Positions 11,252-20,576 are shown, numbered from the stretch's first letter. The stretch: 64,000 nucleotides of DNA from Pirellulales bacterium (GCA_035533075.1 DATLUO010000193.1:124001-188000), one strand, 5' to 3'. The notes: generated by a model from the sequence alone, not told the origin. Program-made: numbers and translations.

Positions 11252-12371
11252 ATGGAACGCGAGTTGACCGATCGAGCGACGGCCATTCATCAGCGGATCA
11301 CCCAACTTCGGGACTCTCTTTGACTACGACAGCAAACGGGCCAAGGCGGCCGAGATTGAAGCCCGAATGGGCCAGCCGGGCTTCTGGGATAATCAAGAGC
11401 GGGCGCAGGCCACCGTGGGCGAGCTGAAGGCCCTGAACGCCATCATCAAGCCGATCGGCGAAATGATTGCCGCCAATGACGACCTGGCCGTCATGTTGGA
11501 AATGGCCGAGGAAGATCCGCAAATGGCGGCCGAGGTGCCTCCGGAGCTGGAACGGTTGGAGGGCCGGCTCGATGAGTTGGAGCTCAAGGCCCTGCTCGAC
11601 GGTCCGCACGACGCCAACCACGCCATCCTTTCGATCAATGCCCGCGACGGCGGCATCGACGCCAACGACTGGGCCGAGATGCTGTTGCGGATGTACATTC
11701 TGTGGGCGCAGAAGAACGGCTACGAAACCGAAGTGCTCGACCGGCAAGACAACGAAGAGGCCGGCATCTCCAACGCCACGATCGCCGTCCGCGGGCCGAT
11801 GGCCTACGGCTATCTGAAGGGCGAGACGGGCATGCACCGCTTGGTGCGCATCAGCCCGTTCAACGCCGAAGGGAAGCGGCAGACCAGCTTTGCCGCCATC
11901 GATGTGTCGCCCGAAATCGGCGAGTCGGCCGAGATTGAAATTCGCGACGACGATGTGCGCGAAGACGTCTTCCGTGCCAGCGGCGCGGGTGGCCAGCACG
12001 TGAACAAGACCTCGAGCGCCATTCGCCTCACGCACCTGCCGACGGGCATCGTCGTGCAATGCCAGAACGAGCGCAGCCAGCACAAGAACCGGGCCACTGC
12101 GATCAAAATGCTTCGGGCGCGGCTGGCGCGGCTTGAGGAGGAAAAGCGCGAGGCGGAGCAGGCCGCCAAGTATCAATCGCAGGCCAAGACGGGTTTCGGC
12201 TCGCAGATTCGCAACTACTTTCTGCATCCGGACCAGCGCGTGAAAGACGCCCGCACCGGCTATCTGGTCGGCAACTTTCAGAGCGTGCTGGATGGCAACG
12301 CGCTGCAAGGTTTTTTGGACGCCTTCTTGCAGTGGCGGGTGGGAAAAGAGGTGGCGGGGGCGGAGAAGTAA
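11252..12371 (+). CDS. prfB: Peptide chain release factor 2, with programmed +1 frameshift
   Basis: A short frame opens at ATG 11252 (MERELTDRATAIHQRITQLR...) and stops at TGA 11321 after CTT. Skipping one base at CTTTGAC (11318-11324) joins it to the main frame (DYDSKRAKAAEIEARMGQ...) ending at 12371, for 372 aa in all. This is the classic RF2 autoregulatory site: when RF2 is scarce, the ribosome pauses at UGA and shifts. A CGGGA stretch just upstream could supply the Shine-Dalgarno-like stimulator. The body has the SPF anticodon-like tripeptide (RISPFNAEGKR) specific for UGA/UAA recognition and the catalytic GGQ (GAGGQHVNK). Annotation that starts at the internal ATG 11367 would lose 38 residues. 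Confidence 0.95.
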
Positions 12372-12404
12372 GCGGACGCTTTCGACCGGCTCAGGATTAG
12401 GAGG

Positions 12405-13442
12405 TTAATCGTGGTTGTCCAGCAGATCGTTTTGCAGCCGCGTCCAAATGGTTTCTAACTCGTCGCAAGAGAGCATCTGCAATTCTTCCCGTGGCAGAAC
12501 ATCCTGTCCCAGCGACTTTTGCAGCGTTGGAATGACTGTTCGCAGTGCCTCCGCGCGTCCGTCCGCGAGGCCCTTCTCGCGTCCTTCTGCGAGGCCCTTC
12601 TCGCGTCCTTCTGCGAGGCCCTTCGCCTCGGCTGCGTCGGCCGCCTCGGCCGCTTGCTGAACGGCTTGCTGAACGGCTTGCTGAACAGCTTGCTGAACGA
12701 TTTGCTGAGCACGTTGTTCAGCGGCTCGTTGAACGGTTTCTTCATACGACGCCTTGTCGCGCCGCTCCTGCAGCCGGGCTTCATAGAGCTCACGTTCCGG
12801 ATCGATACGCGAAATCATAAACAGGTCTCCTAATGCCCAGCGGAGCTCCGGCACGTCCAAGGTTACGGGCACGGTCTCCGCATCGAGGTATTCGCCATTC
12901 CGCAAGAAATAGAGCCAGCGGTCGAGCGGCGTCGCCAGCTCATCAATTCCTTTCTTGAACTTCGGTAATTCCAGGATATACAGCGCCAGTTGATCCGTAA
13001 AGAGCGTCTGACGGCGGCGCTCGCGCAGCTCGAAGATCGACTGGTAATCCGGCAGTTCCGGGAACAGCGGCGTATCGACAAAGCAAACTGCGATCGTCGG
13101 CCGCAGCTCCCGCCAGTTCTCGCCTTGGTGCAACTGTTCCTGGTAAAGTGCCGCCCAATAGAAGAGCGCTCGCTGGCGGAATGCGTCGTCGGCCAGCATT
13201 TGCATCTCGACCAAGAACTGCCGACCACTTTCGTCACGGGCCTTGATATCGACGATGCAAGTTTTGGCGGTTTCAAAGGCCTTTGCATTGAAGGGGTTGA
13301 GCAACTCCAGGCCGACAATGCCTTCGCCGGCGGCCGGCTCCAAAACCGCATTCAGCAGGCTGACGAGCGCCGGCTTGCTCTCTTCGCGGCCAAAGACGTG
13401 CTTGAATGCGTAGTCGACCTTGGGATCCGTCTGCGTTTTCAT
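12405..13442 (-). CDS. Rpn-family recombination-promoting nuclease/PDDEXK transposase-like
   Basis: 345 aa. The start at 13442 (MKTQTDPKVDYAFKHVFG) fits the family; an upstream extension would overlap the next gene. VDIKARDESGRQFLVEMQM carries the PD-(D/E)XK catalytic D and E-x-Q pattern, followed by the AFRQRALFYWAALYQEQL helix typical of Rpn/PD-(D/E)XK transposase-like proteins. The C-terminal third is low complexity: four QQAVQQAVQQ units, then tandem EGREKGLAEGREKGLAD repeats. Rpn proteins promote RecA-independent recombination and some act in phage defence; the role here is unknown. Confidence 0.85.
   Translation of the reverse strand: MKTQTDPKVDYAFKHVFGREESKPALVSLLNAVLEPAAGEGIVGLELLNPFNAKAFETAKTCIVDIKARDESGRQFLVEMQMLADDAFRQRALFYWAALYQEQLHQGENWRELRPTIAVCFVDTPLFPELPDYQSIFELRERRRQTLFTDQLALYILELPKFKKGIDELATPLDRWLYFLRNGEYLDAETVPVTLDVPELRWALGDLFMISRIDPERELYEARLQERRDKASYEETVQRAAEQRAQQIVQQAVQQAVQQAVQQAAEAADAAEAKGLAEGREKGLAEGREKGLADGRAEALRTVIPTLQKSLGQDVLPREELQMLSCDELETIWTRLQNDLLDNHD
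12550..12720. repeat. Tandem coding repeats in the Rpn gene
   Basis: Two to three 24-base units built on CGAGGCCCTTCTCGCGTCCT (encoding EGREKGLA on the minus strand) are followed by 12-to-15-base GCTTGCTGAAC units encoding QQAV repeats. This is a typical expansion-prone tail of Rpn nucleases. Confidence 0.75.
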
Positions 13443-13485
13443 GGAAAGATGTGGATCGCGGTTCGTTGACGAAGTCGCACCCAGC

Positions 13486-14532
13486 TTAGCGACGGACGCG
13501 GCGCGGATCAAACAGGTCCGCCAGGCCTACCGTTATTTCATGGCCGACTTCCAGTTCATCCGGCGGCTCGCCCAGTTCACATGGATGAGCGAGCCAAGTG
13601 GCAAACTCCGCTTTGGCTTGAAAAGAGGGGTCGTTTGCTTCAATGGGAATAACATCTTCGCGATCGAGTCTGCCCAAGTAGTGTCGCGCGACCTCCGAAT
13701 GGTTCACGTCCAGACAATACCTCGCAAGCATTTTTAAGCCGGCTTCGCGGCCAAGCGTTGCGACGGCCCAGGCGGCTACGATCTGCACGCCGGGGTCGAT
13801 ATGATCCATGGCCAGGGCCAGAAGTTGGTCGCGGGCGGGGTTGCTTATGAACGGCAGCGCATTGGCAGCGCTGCGGGCATAACTAAAGTTCTCCGTGTCT
13901 CGGTCTTCCAACCAGTCCTGCAACCGCTGCCAACCGCTTGCCGAGTCAAACGGATGCCGCGGCAACTCATCTTCCACGGCGGCCCTGTTCGCGCTATCGA
14001 GCAAGGCCACCGCCAGAAAAGCGGGCGGCAGCGGATCGCCCAACGCCTCGAACGCATAGTCGCGATCTGGATGGCCTTGGGAAAGCTCAGACAAGATCAC
14101 GTGCCACTGGTAGTCATCGGGCTTGAGCGGTCGCTTTGCCGCTGCGACGATTCTTTCCGCCCCTTCGCGCGATCCATACAGGGCCAGAATCGTCAGCACG
14201 AAAAGCAAGTCTTCAGCATCGTCATCATCGACGCGGCGGATTCGGGCATCGAAAATACGAATTAGTTGCGGCAAACCCTCGTCGTACAGAACTTCAAATG
14301 CCGGAACATCGCCGCTCTCGACATCTCGAAACAGCCCAGTCAGCGCATGCAGCGGCGATGAAAAATGATTTCCATCCGAACGCAGGGGCAGCTTGTCAAG
14401 CGCCCCGCAAATCGCTTTGGCGTCCTTGCGCGAACGAATAGTGTAGTTGCCCAGTGTGCGTAGCTCCTCCGCCAGATCACCATCCTGTTTCATTCCTCGA
14501 GCTATCGCACGCTGCAGCGGGGTTCGGAACAT
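13486..14532 (-). CDS. HEAT-like repeat protein of unknown function
   Basis: 348 aa, start ATG 14532 with AAGGAG upstream. The N-terminal MFRTPLQRAIARGMKQDGDLAEELRT is followed by alpha-helical repeats: LLALAMDHIDPGVQIVAAWAVATLG and EVARHYLGRLDREDVIP are typical HEAT/Armadillo-like helices, with DDDDAEDLLFVLTILALYGSREGAERIV in the middle. No catalytic motif is visible. Likely a cytosolic interaction scaffold; similar proteins are often immunity-like or hypothetical in planctomycetes. The reading frame stays open further upstream, into the decayed DUF2726 gene, but the ribosome-binding site fixes the start here. Confidence 0.7.
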   Translation of the reverse strand: MFRTPLQRAIARGMKQDGDLAEELRTLGNYTIRSRKDAKAICGALDKLPLRSDGNHFSSPLHALTGLFRDVESGDVPAFEVLYDEGLPQLIRIFDARIRRVDDDDAEDLLFVLTILALYGSREGAERIVAAAKRPLKPDDYQWHVILSELSQGHPDRDYAFEALGDPLPPAFLAVALLDSANRAAVEDELPRHPFDSASGWQRLQDWLEDRDTENFSYARSAANALPFISNPARDQLLALAMDHIDPGVQIVAAWAVATLGREAGLKMLARYCLDVNHSEVARHYLGRLDREDVIPIEANDPSFQAKAEFATWLAHPCELGEPPDELEVGHEITVGLADLFDPRRVRR

Positions 14533-14639
14533 TTCTGATCGCTCCTTTCGCTTCGACTGTGCCGCAGCCAACGCTTTTCGGCAGTTCGGCCGTTCGGCGT
14601 CTCCTTGGCAATCAGGGCCAGTGCAAGACACCATCACTT

Positions 14640-15020
14640 TACGCCACCCGACTCGGGATCTGCAATCCAAGGTAAACCGTGGGCGGCACGACGAGCCTCG
14701 CACAGACTCTGCTACGTTCACGATCTCCCTGCACCGCGGAAAATTCGGGCAGCCGTAAAACAACTGGTCGGTGTTCGATCCCTTTTGGGCGACTCGCCTC
14801 ACCATCTCCACTCCGCACCTTGGGCAGACCGGACCGGCGGCGGCTGCGGGCGCAACGAAGCTGGCACCCCGGGTGCCGCGACGCGGTTCGATGAGGGCCG
14901 CCAAACTCGGCCGGTCGGTAGGCCGCCCGTGCCGGGACGCGGACAAGCGGCAGCCCAGCCACCTCGAAGACGCGATCGACAAACTCGTCGCCCTCCTGGC
15001 GATCAGCTCCTGGTAGGCGG
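14640..15020 (-). pseudogene. DUF2726 plus topoisomerase-type zinc-finger protein, 5'-truncated and frameshifted
   Basis: On the minus strand 15016-14897 encodes GADRQEGDEFVDRVFEVAGL followed by PLVRVPARAAY, the end of a DUF2726 (restriction-endonuclease-like) domain. In a second frame it continues as LAALIEPRR, then a C4 zinc finger (CPRCGVEMVRR...GCPNFPRC) like those at the C-terminus of topoisomerase I. DUF2726 followed by this zinc finger is a familiar architecture, so the two frames are one broken gene with a shift near 14905. The N-terminal half and a start codon are missing. Confidence 0.6.
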
Positions 15021-15067
15021 CCATCCATTTCTAAAGTGGTTGGCCGCTGAAGAGGACGGTTCAGCTT

Positions 15068-15418
15068 TTGGCGGTCTTCACGCTTCTGTTCATGGCGGGC
15101 ACCGCGTTTATCGGGCTTGTGCATCAGGTGGCCTGGCTGGCAGCGGCTCCCGAACCGCTCACCCGCTACCGGCTCTGGAAGAATTCCTACTTCAACTCCG
15201 AGTCGAACCTGAGGTTCATCGGCAACGGCTTCTACACGGCCAGCGACTACTACAAGCGGGTTCCGCCGAACGGCAAGGCTCCCGAATTGAAACAAGGGTC
15301 CGCGGACCTCTGGTGCCCATACCCAGTTGTGGGCCTGATCCGCGGTGCGTTCGCTCGAACATGCGGTTGCAGCCGGTTCGACAGGGACTATGCTTTACAG
15401 ATCATCGGGGAGGGTTGA
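15068..15418 (+). CDS. Small hypothetical protein with N-terminal membrane segment
   Basis: A 116-codon frame from a TTG (15068) with AGAGGA upstream. The first 25 residues (MAVFTLLFMAGTAFIGLVHQ) form one TM segment or signal anchor; next comes LTRYRLWKNSYFNSESNLRF, whose codon use (C/G at third positions) looks coding. The last 40 residues do not look natural and may be a junction. The same frame continues, after the TGA at 15416, into the next fragment. I do not recognise the family. Confidence 0.35.
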   Translation: MAVFTLLFMAGTAFIGLVHQVAWLAAAPEPLTRYRLWKNSYFNSESNLRFIGNGFYTASDYYKRVPPNGKAPELKQGSADLWCPYPVVGLIRGAFARTCGCSRFDRDYALQIIGEG

Positions 15419-15736
15419 TATGAACCGCTCAACATTACTTTCGGTCATCACGTGCGGCTCATGCCGATCGAAGTGCGGGGAGAAGTCAATTGGCTCGTCA
15501 ACCGTACGCAAACCGGCTGGGCAGTCACGTTGCTGAATCCCGCCGGGCAAGATAAGCCGCAACAAGGAATCACGCCGACCGATTACCGCCAAAACCGTGT
15601 TGTGACCATTGTCTCGCACGTTCCTTTCAGCAACGCGCGCGATCGCTTGTTGCCCGACGACCCCCTGGAGATCGAAGCCGATCGTGTGGTGCTTGAAGTC
15701 CCTGCGGGCAGTGTCCGAATCGTCGAGATCAAGTAG
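15419..15736 (+). pseudogene. C-terminal fragment of an unidentified larger protein
   Basis: About 105 codons without a proper start, in the same frame as the preceding ORF and separated from it only by the TGA at 15416. The text (EVRGEVNWLVNRTQTGWAVT, then LLNPAGQDKPQQG and DPLEIEADRVVLEVPAGSVR) is a beta-rich C-terminal domain such as caps large secreted glycosidase-like proteins. It ends normally at 15736. I infer the 3' remnant of a larger gene; the family is not identified. Confidence 0.45.
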
Positions 15737-15757
15737 ACATCTCGGCAACCGCCACGC

Positions 15758-18700
15758 CTATTTCTTTTCAGGCGACTTTTGCGACGGCAGCCCCATCACG
15801 TCGAGGCTCTCGAAGTTGTTCACGTTCAACCGCTGCAGCTTCGGTTCATACAGGATCCGGTTCGCCGCGAAGTCGATGGGGTTCGAGCCGTTCTGCTGAT
15901 CGCGATAGAACGTGGCGGCGCTGCGGCCGTCGCCGGAGAGCACCAGCAAGTCCTTGTTCGAGGCATACCGCAAGTTGCGGCAGCGCGACAAAAAGTCGGA
16001 GCCTTCGATCACGATGTTGCCTTCGCCGTACAATTCCACCGCCGGCTGGCTGTCGCCGGTCAGGCCGTTCTTGGCCACCGTGAGCTGGTCGCACTTGAGC
16101 ACGAAGCCTTCCGTTCCCAGCCGCTTCGGATAGTTGGGGTCGAGCCACTGCTGCCAGCGGAGCACGGGGCCGTAGACGGCCGTCACCCGGCGGTGCAAGG
16201 TGACGATGTCGCGCCGCTGATTGCCGGTCAACTTTTCGACGAAGGTGGCATTCAAATAAACAAGCCGCGTGCGGTTTTTCGAGGGAGGCGCGGCCGGTTT
16301 TTTCTTGGAGCCGCCCGGAGTCACCGCCGGCGTGCTGCCGTCGTCGAGCCAGGTGCGCGTGATGACGCCGTCGCCGCGGGCCACGAAATCGCCCGTCGCA
16401 TAGTCGAACACCAGATCGCGGGCCACCAATCGCTCCCAGGAAAGCACCCTGCCGCGTTGCCGTTCATGCCGGTCGAGGTCGACGTGTTGGCGGCACACGA
16501 GCCGCTGCACTTGCGGCCGCGTTCCATCGTTATCGGAGCCGAAGCGCACCTGCTCGCGGAAGGTCACCTGCAGCTCCGGCGTTTTCAGCACCGCTTCGTC
16601 GTTCCTGGCCACCACGTCCCGCTCAAAATCAGCCGTGAGGCCGTCGAACCGCATGCGGCCGTTCCAGTGGATCTCCAACTGCTGCGGCCGCGCGAGCTTG
16701 CGTCCCTGCATGTCTTCGTCGACGGGCAACACCAGCGTCCCTTCGCCCGGTATCCAGAGCTGGTTCTTGGCGCGGTCGAGATGGATGTTGCCCGCCTTTT
16801 GCTTGTCGCCGCCGATGAGCGTCATGCCCTGCGCGTCGACGCGTGCCGGCCGGCCGGTGATGCGGACTTTGGCCTCGCCCGGCGCCGGCTGCACCAGATG
16901 GATTTGCTCGCCTTGGATGACCATCAACTGTTCGGGCGGTCCTTCAAGGGGTTGGTGCTGCTTGGCCAGCGAGGGCAACTCCTTGCAAAGGGCGTCGCCG
17001 TCGAGCTGCACTTCCGTCACTTCGGTCTTGCCGGCCACGAAACGGGCCTGGACTTTGAGCACGTCGCCGGAGACGTTCCAGCGTTGATCGGGCGGGGCGC
17101 GCTCGGCCTTTTGCTCCGGCGGCGGTTCGGCCGGCGCGGCGGGATCCGCCGGGCCGCTGGCCACGACGGCCGGATCTTCGGGAGCGAACCAGATATCCAT
17201 CTCGCGAACGATGCCGCTCAATTGCGGCGCGTTAGGACGGACGTGGCCGCGAGCGGTCATCTTTTCCGGCACCAAGCCTCCCTGGCCGGTTGGCCCGCCG
17301 AAAGACGGCGCCTGCGTGCCCGCCGCCGCTTTTCGCAGCCAAACGTGAATCTCGTCCGCCTCCAGAGAGCCGGTGTCGGTGCTCTCCACGTAAGCATTGC
17401 CCAGGATCGAAAGCACCTGGCTGCCTTCGTAGGGCTGAAAGGTCAATCGCGTCGTCCATTTCACAAAAAGCTTCTGGTCCGGATCGGCGGGCGGCGCGCC
17501 GCGCAGCCAGCCCTTGCCACGGGCATCGACCCGCCGCGGAGGCCCCGAAGGCGACTCCGGGTCGGACTCGAACTCCAACTCGCGGGCATGGATTTCGCGG
17601 AGCTGGCAGGTCGCGGGGTCGAGCTGGCGGAGCGTCGCCTCGTCGTTATCGAGCAGCTTGCCGCTGCGAGTTTGCACGTCGTATTCCAGCCGCCGCCCGC
17701 GGGCCTCGACGCCGTTGGAGCGCGAATCGAGGATCACCGGGTTGCCGTCGGCCGTGATGTAGCGCGGCCGCAACCTGGGCATGCCTTTGCCGCTGGTATC
17801 GCCGGCCGCGGTCTTGACCGTCGGGTCCGGCTCGAACCGCACCGACAATCGCTGGCAGGTCAGCCGGTCGCTGTCACCAACCGGGTTCAACCGCACCACT
17901 TCGACCCGCTCGTGGAACGTGGCCACGTAACGCCGCAGGTCGACGTGCAGCCGTCCCTGGCAACTAATCTCGACGGGCGGCTTGGGCGATGCAGGCTTGG
18001 CATCGGCGGCAGCGGTGGGAGCGGTGGGAGCGGCCGGCTTGGAGCCAGCCATAAACAAATCGCCGTCGGCCGTCTCCATGCGCATGTGGACATCGCGGGC
18101 CAACTCGAATGTCTTGGCCGGCCCCGACGAGGGCTGAGCGGCCTTCTCGGCGGCGGTGGTCAGCTCCAGCCGCATCTCGCGGCCCCGCCCTCGATTTGGC
18201 CCATAGAAGAATTCCACAAGCCGCGGTGTGGTGATGCAATCGTGGTCCAAGGTCACGTTTTCGGTGAGCAGCAACAGATCGTCTTCGGGGCCCGGCGAAC
18301 GTTGCTCGCTGCGAATCGTCACCTTGCCGGGCATGTGGCCGCCCACGATCTTGCTGCCCATCTGCCCTTTCTTGATGTCGATCGGCTCGGCAAACCGCAG
18401 CGTGGCGCCGTCGGGCGAGCGAAGCACGATGGCCCGCCGCAGACGCTCTTCTTCATCGTCGAACTGGCCTTCGGGCAAGAAGATCATCGTACACGGGTTG
18501 AGCGTCACCACGTGCGGATCTTCGGGATCGGGGTGATAGTCTCGCAGCAACAGCTTGCCCTGGGCCGTCTCCAGGATTTTGGGCGAGGTCAGCTCCCAAT
18601 CGCCGTCCTTGAACCAGCGGCGCAGGTCGGCCCGCTGATTGGCCACGCTGCCCAGGGCCTGCTCGCGCTCTTCCGCGGTGATCTCGCCGTGGTCGCCGGC

Positions 18701-18802
18701 CGCGTCTTCCGGCTCGATCAACGGCACGGCCGCCAGCGAATAGACGCAATAGGCCGCCACGACGACCACAAAGCTGCCGATGATGCGCAACGGTCGACTC
18801 AT
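15758..18802 (-). CDS. Large LptC/LptA (OstA)-like LPS-export-related protein
   Basis: 1,014 aa. One N-terminal TM anchor (RIIGSFVVVVAAYCVYSLAA) leads into a long periplasmic part dominated by beta-strand repeats such as NPVILDSRSNGVEARGRRLE, QVLSILGNAYVESTDTG and GNIVIEGSDFLSRCRNLRYA. These resemble the OstA/LptA jelly-roll turns. Proline-rich linkers separate blocks. It lies 11 bases downstream of kdsC and after kdsD, the same order as kdsD-kdsC-lptC-lptA in enterobacteria. I infer a fused LptC-LptA-like bridge component. The homology is by pattern and position only. Start ATG 18802 has GGGAG upstream. Confidence 0.6.
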   Translation of the reverse strand: MSRPLRIIGSFVVVVAAYCVYSLAAVPLIEPEDAAGDHGEITAEEREQALGSVANQRADLRRWFKDGDWELTSPKILETAQGKLLLRDYHPDPEDPHVVTLNPCTMIFLPEGQFDDEEERLRRAIVLRSPDGATLRFAEPIDIKKGQMGSKIVGGHMPGKVTIRSEQRSPGPEDDLLLLTENVTLDHDCITTPRLVEFFYGPNRGRGREMRLELTTAAEKAAQPSSGPAKTFELARDVHMRMETADGDLFMAGSKPAAPTAPTAAADAKPASPKPPVEISCQGRLHVDLRRYVATFHERVEVVRLNPVGDSDRLTCQRLSVRFEPDPTVKTAAGDTSGKGMPRLRPRYITADGNPVILDSRSNGVEARGRRLEYDVQTRSGKLLDNDEATLRQLDPATCQLREIHARELEFESDPESPSGPPRRVDARGKGWLRGAPPADPDQKLFVKWTTRLTFQPYEGSQVLSILGNAYVESTDTGSLEADEIHVWLRKAAAGTQAPSFGGPTGQGGLVPEKMTARGHVRPNAPQLSGIVREMDIWFAPEDPAVVASGPADPAAPAEPPPEQKAERAPPDQRWNVSGDVLKVQARFVAGKTEVTEVQLDGDALCKELPSLAKQHQPLEGPPEQLMVIQGEQIHLVQPAPGEAKVRITGRPARVDAQGMTLIGGDKQKAGNIHLDRAKNQLWIPGEGTLVLPVDEDMQGRKLARPQQLEIHWNGRMRFDGLTADFERDVVARNDEAVLKTPELQVTFREQVRFGSDNDGTRPQVQRLVCRQHVDLDRHERQRGRVLSWERLVARDLVFDYATGDFVARGDGVITRTWLDDGSTPAVTPGGSKKKPAAPPSKNRTRLVYLNATFVEKLTGNQRRDIVTLHRRVTAVYGPVLRWQQWLDPNYPKRLGTEGFVLKCDQLTVAKNGLTGDSQPAVELYGEGNIVIEGSDFLSRCRNLRYASNKDLLVLSGDGRSAATFYRDQQNGSNPIDFAANRILYEPKLQRLNVNNFESLDVMGLPSQKSPEKK

Positions 18803-18813
18803 CAAGCTCCCGC

Positions 18814-19335
18814 TCAAGCTTCATACTTTTGGATGACGTCGTCCCACCGCTGCTGCGACTTGAGAACCAGTTCGACGGTTTCGCGCACGGCGCCCTGCCC
18901 GCCGGCAACCTGAGTGACGTAGGCCGCAGCCTCGCGCACTTCGGCACAAGCGTCGGCCACCGCCACGCCCAGTCCGGCGGCACGGACCGCCGCCAGGTCG
19001 GGCAAGTCGTCGCCGATGTAGCAAACCTGCTCCAGGGCCAGCCGGAACTGCGCGGCGATCTCGCGGAGCGCGGCCAACTTGTTCTCGGTGCCTTGCCGCA
19101 CGATGTCGATGCCCAACTCGGCCGCGCGGACGTTGACGATGTGCGAGTTTCTGCCGGTCACGATTCCGAACTTGCCTCCGGCCCACTGCCACAGCTTGAT
19201 GCCCATGCCGTCGCGAATATGGAAACGCTTGGTTTCTATTCCCTCGTTATTGAACACGATGCTGCCGTCGGTCAGCACGCCGTCGACGTCGGCAACAATC
19301 AGTTCGATGGAGTGGCAGCGTTTGGCGATCGTCAT
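18814..19335 (-). CDS. kdsC: 3-deoxy-D-manno-octulosonate 8-phosphate phosphatase KdsC
   Basis: 173 aa, the usual KdsC length. It is a C0-type HAD phosphatase: the nucleophile motif is DVDGVLTDGSI, then FHIRDGMGIKLWQ, the GIVTGRNSHIV motif II threonine, and YIGDDLPDLAAV motif IV. It removes phosphate from Kdo-8-P in Kdo synthesis for lipid A. It sits between kdsD (16-base gap) and the LptC/A-like gene, in an apparent operon on the minus strand. Confidence 0.93.
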   Translation of the reverse strand: MTIAKRCHSIELIVADVDGVLTDGSIVFNNEGIETKRFHIRDGMGIKLWQWAGGKFGIVTGRNSHIVNVRAAELGIDIVRQGTENKLAALREIAAQFRLALEQVCYIGDDLPDLAAVRAAGLGVAVADACAEVREAAAYVTQVAGGQGAVRETVELVLKSQQRWDDVIQKYEA

Positions 19336-19351
19336 TTGGAGGGTTCGGGGT

Positions 19352-20368
19352 TCAGGGTTCTCTCCCTGGCATCATACCGACGACGTCCGTCACGTCGAGC
19401 AGTCCGACCGGAATGCCGGCCGGACCGACGACGGGCAGCTCGCTGATCTTCAGTTCCGCCAGAATCGCCAGTGCGTCGGCCAGCATCGATCCCAGCGGCA
19501 CCGTGCGGGGGTTGGCCGTCATCACGCCGCAAATCGGCTGGTCGAATGCCTCGTAGCGGCGGGCCTCGAACAACCGGGCCAGATCGCTGTCGGTGAAGAT
19601 GCCGGTCAATCGGCCGTCTTCGCCCACAAGCAGAATGGCTCCCGTGCGGCGCCCCGGCCTGCGAAGCTCGGCGAACACCTGACGCACCACGTCGGACTCG
19701 CGGGCGATGCGGCATTCCGACAACGGCCGCATCCGCTCCTCGACCTTGCTGAGCTGCCGCCCCAAACTGCCGCCCGGATGAACGCGGGCAAAATCATGAT
19801 GGCCGAACGAAACCATGCGGCTGGCAACCAGCGCCAAGGCGTCGCCCAAGGCGAGCATGGCCGTGGTGCTGGCGCTGGGAGCCAGTCCCAACGGACAAGC
19901 TTCTTTGAGCGGTCCCAGCTCCAGCGTCACCGTCGCGGCACGTCCGAGCGAACTCGATTCGCGACTCGTGACGGCGATGATCGGCACGTCGAGCGCCGCC
20001 AGCGAGGGCAGCATTCGCAGCACCTCTTCCGTCTCGCCGCTCTGCGACAGCACGAGCATCACATCGTCTTCGGCCACGCGTCCCAGGTCGCCGTGCATCG
20101 CTTCGGTCGGATGAAGAAAGATGCTGCGCGTGCCGGTCGAGGCGAGCGTGGCCGAGATTTTTTGACCGATCAAGCCGGCTTTGCCTATTCCGCTGACGAT
20201 CACGGTGCCGCGGCAGCCCAGCAGACAAGCCGTGGCCTGGCAGAACCGGGCGTCGAGCCGCCGGGCGACTTTTTCCAGCGCCTGCGCCTCGATGCGGATG
20301 ATCTCGCGCGCGTAGCTGAGCTGTTCAAAGGGCGTCAAGTGGCTCAGCGGGGCCGCGGCTTCGGTCAT
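19352..20368 (-). CDS. kdsD: D-arabinose 5-phosphate isomerase KdsD/KpsF
   Basis: 338 aa from ATG 20368 (MTEAAAPLSHLTPFEQLSYA). An SIS sugar-isomerase domain covers about residues 40-180 (GTVIVSGIGKAGLIGQKISA, STGTRSIFLHPTEAMHGDLG, LVLSQSGETEEVLRMLP). Two CBS domains follow (about 205-330, ILLVGEDGRLTGIFTDSDL and ELPVVGPAGIPVGLLDVTDV), as in KpsF/GutQ/KdsD. It makes arabinose-5-P from ribulose-5-P, the first committed precursor of Kdo. First gene of the kdsD-kdsC-LptC/A-like set. Confidence 0.93.
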   Translation of the reverse strand: MTEAAAPLSHLTPFEQLSYAREIIRIEAQALEKVARRLDARFCQATACLLGCRGTVIVSGIGKAGLIGQKISATLASTGTRSIFLHPTEAMHGDLGRVAEDDVMLVLSQSGETEEVLRMLPSLAALDVPIIAVTSRESSSLGRAATVTLELGPLKEACPLGLAPSASTTAMLALGDALALVASRMVSFGHHDFARVHPGGSLGRQLSKVEERMRPLSECRIARESDVVRQVFAELRRPGRRTGAILLVGEDGRLTGIFTDSDLARLFEARRYEAFDQPICGVMTANPRTVPLGSMLADALAILAELKISELPVVGPAGIPVGLLDVTDVVGMMPGREP

Positions 20369-20576
20369 GGCATTAGGCGTTGGGCATGAGGGGCCGCGGA
20401 TTGTATCGGCCCAGACAAATCGGGGCAATGCCCAGTAACCGGGGTCCAAATCCCGTGCCGCTACCTTTCAGACCTCGCGACGGTGTCGCCCGTTGCACCG
20501 CTCCCGCGTGAGACGTAGGCTGGCGATTGTTTACCGCTGATGCCCGCCTCCCGCACTCCGCTCCAGAACGCGCAAA

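Noticed and set aside
11321-11323. TGA in prfB as a nonsense mutation or selenocysteine codon
   Set aside because: The context is the standard RF2 frameshift heptamer, which explains it fully.
15779-18913. Open frame of about 1,044 codons on the plus strand
   Set aside because: It mirrors the LptC/A-like gene on the opposite strand. The text is rich in Arg, His, Gln and Leu with no domain, typical of an antisense shadow in GC-rich DNA.
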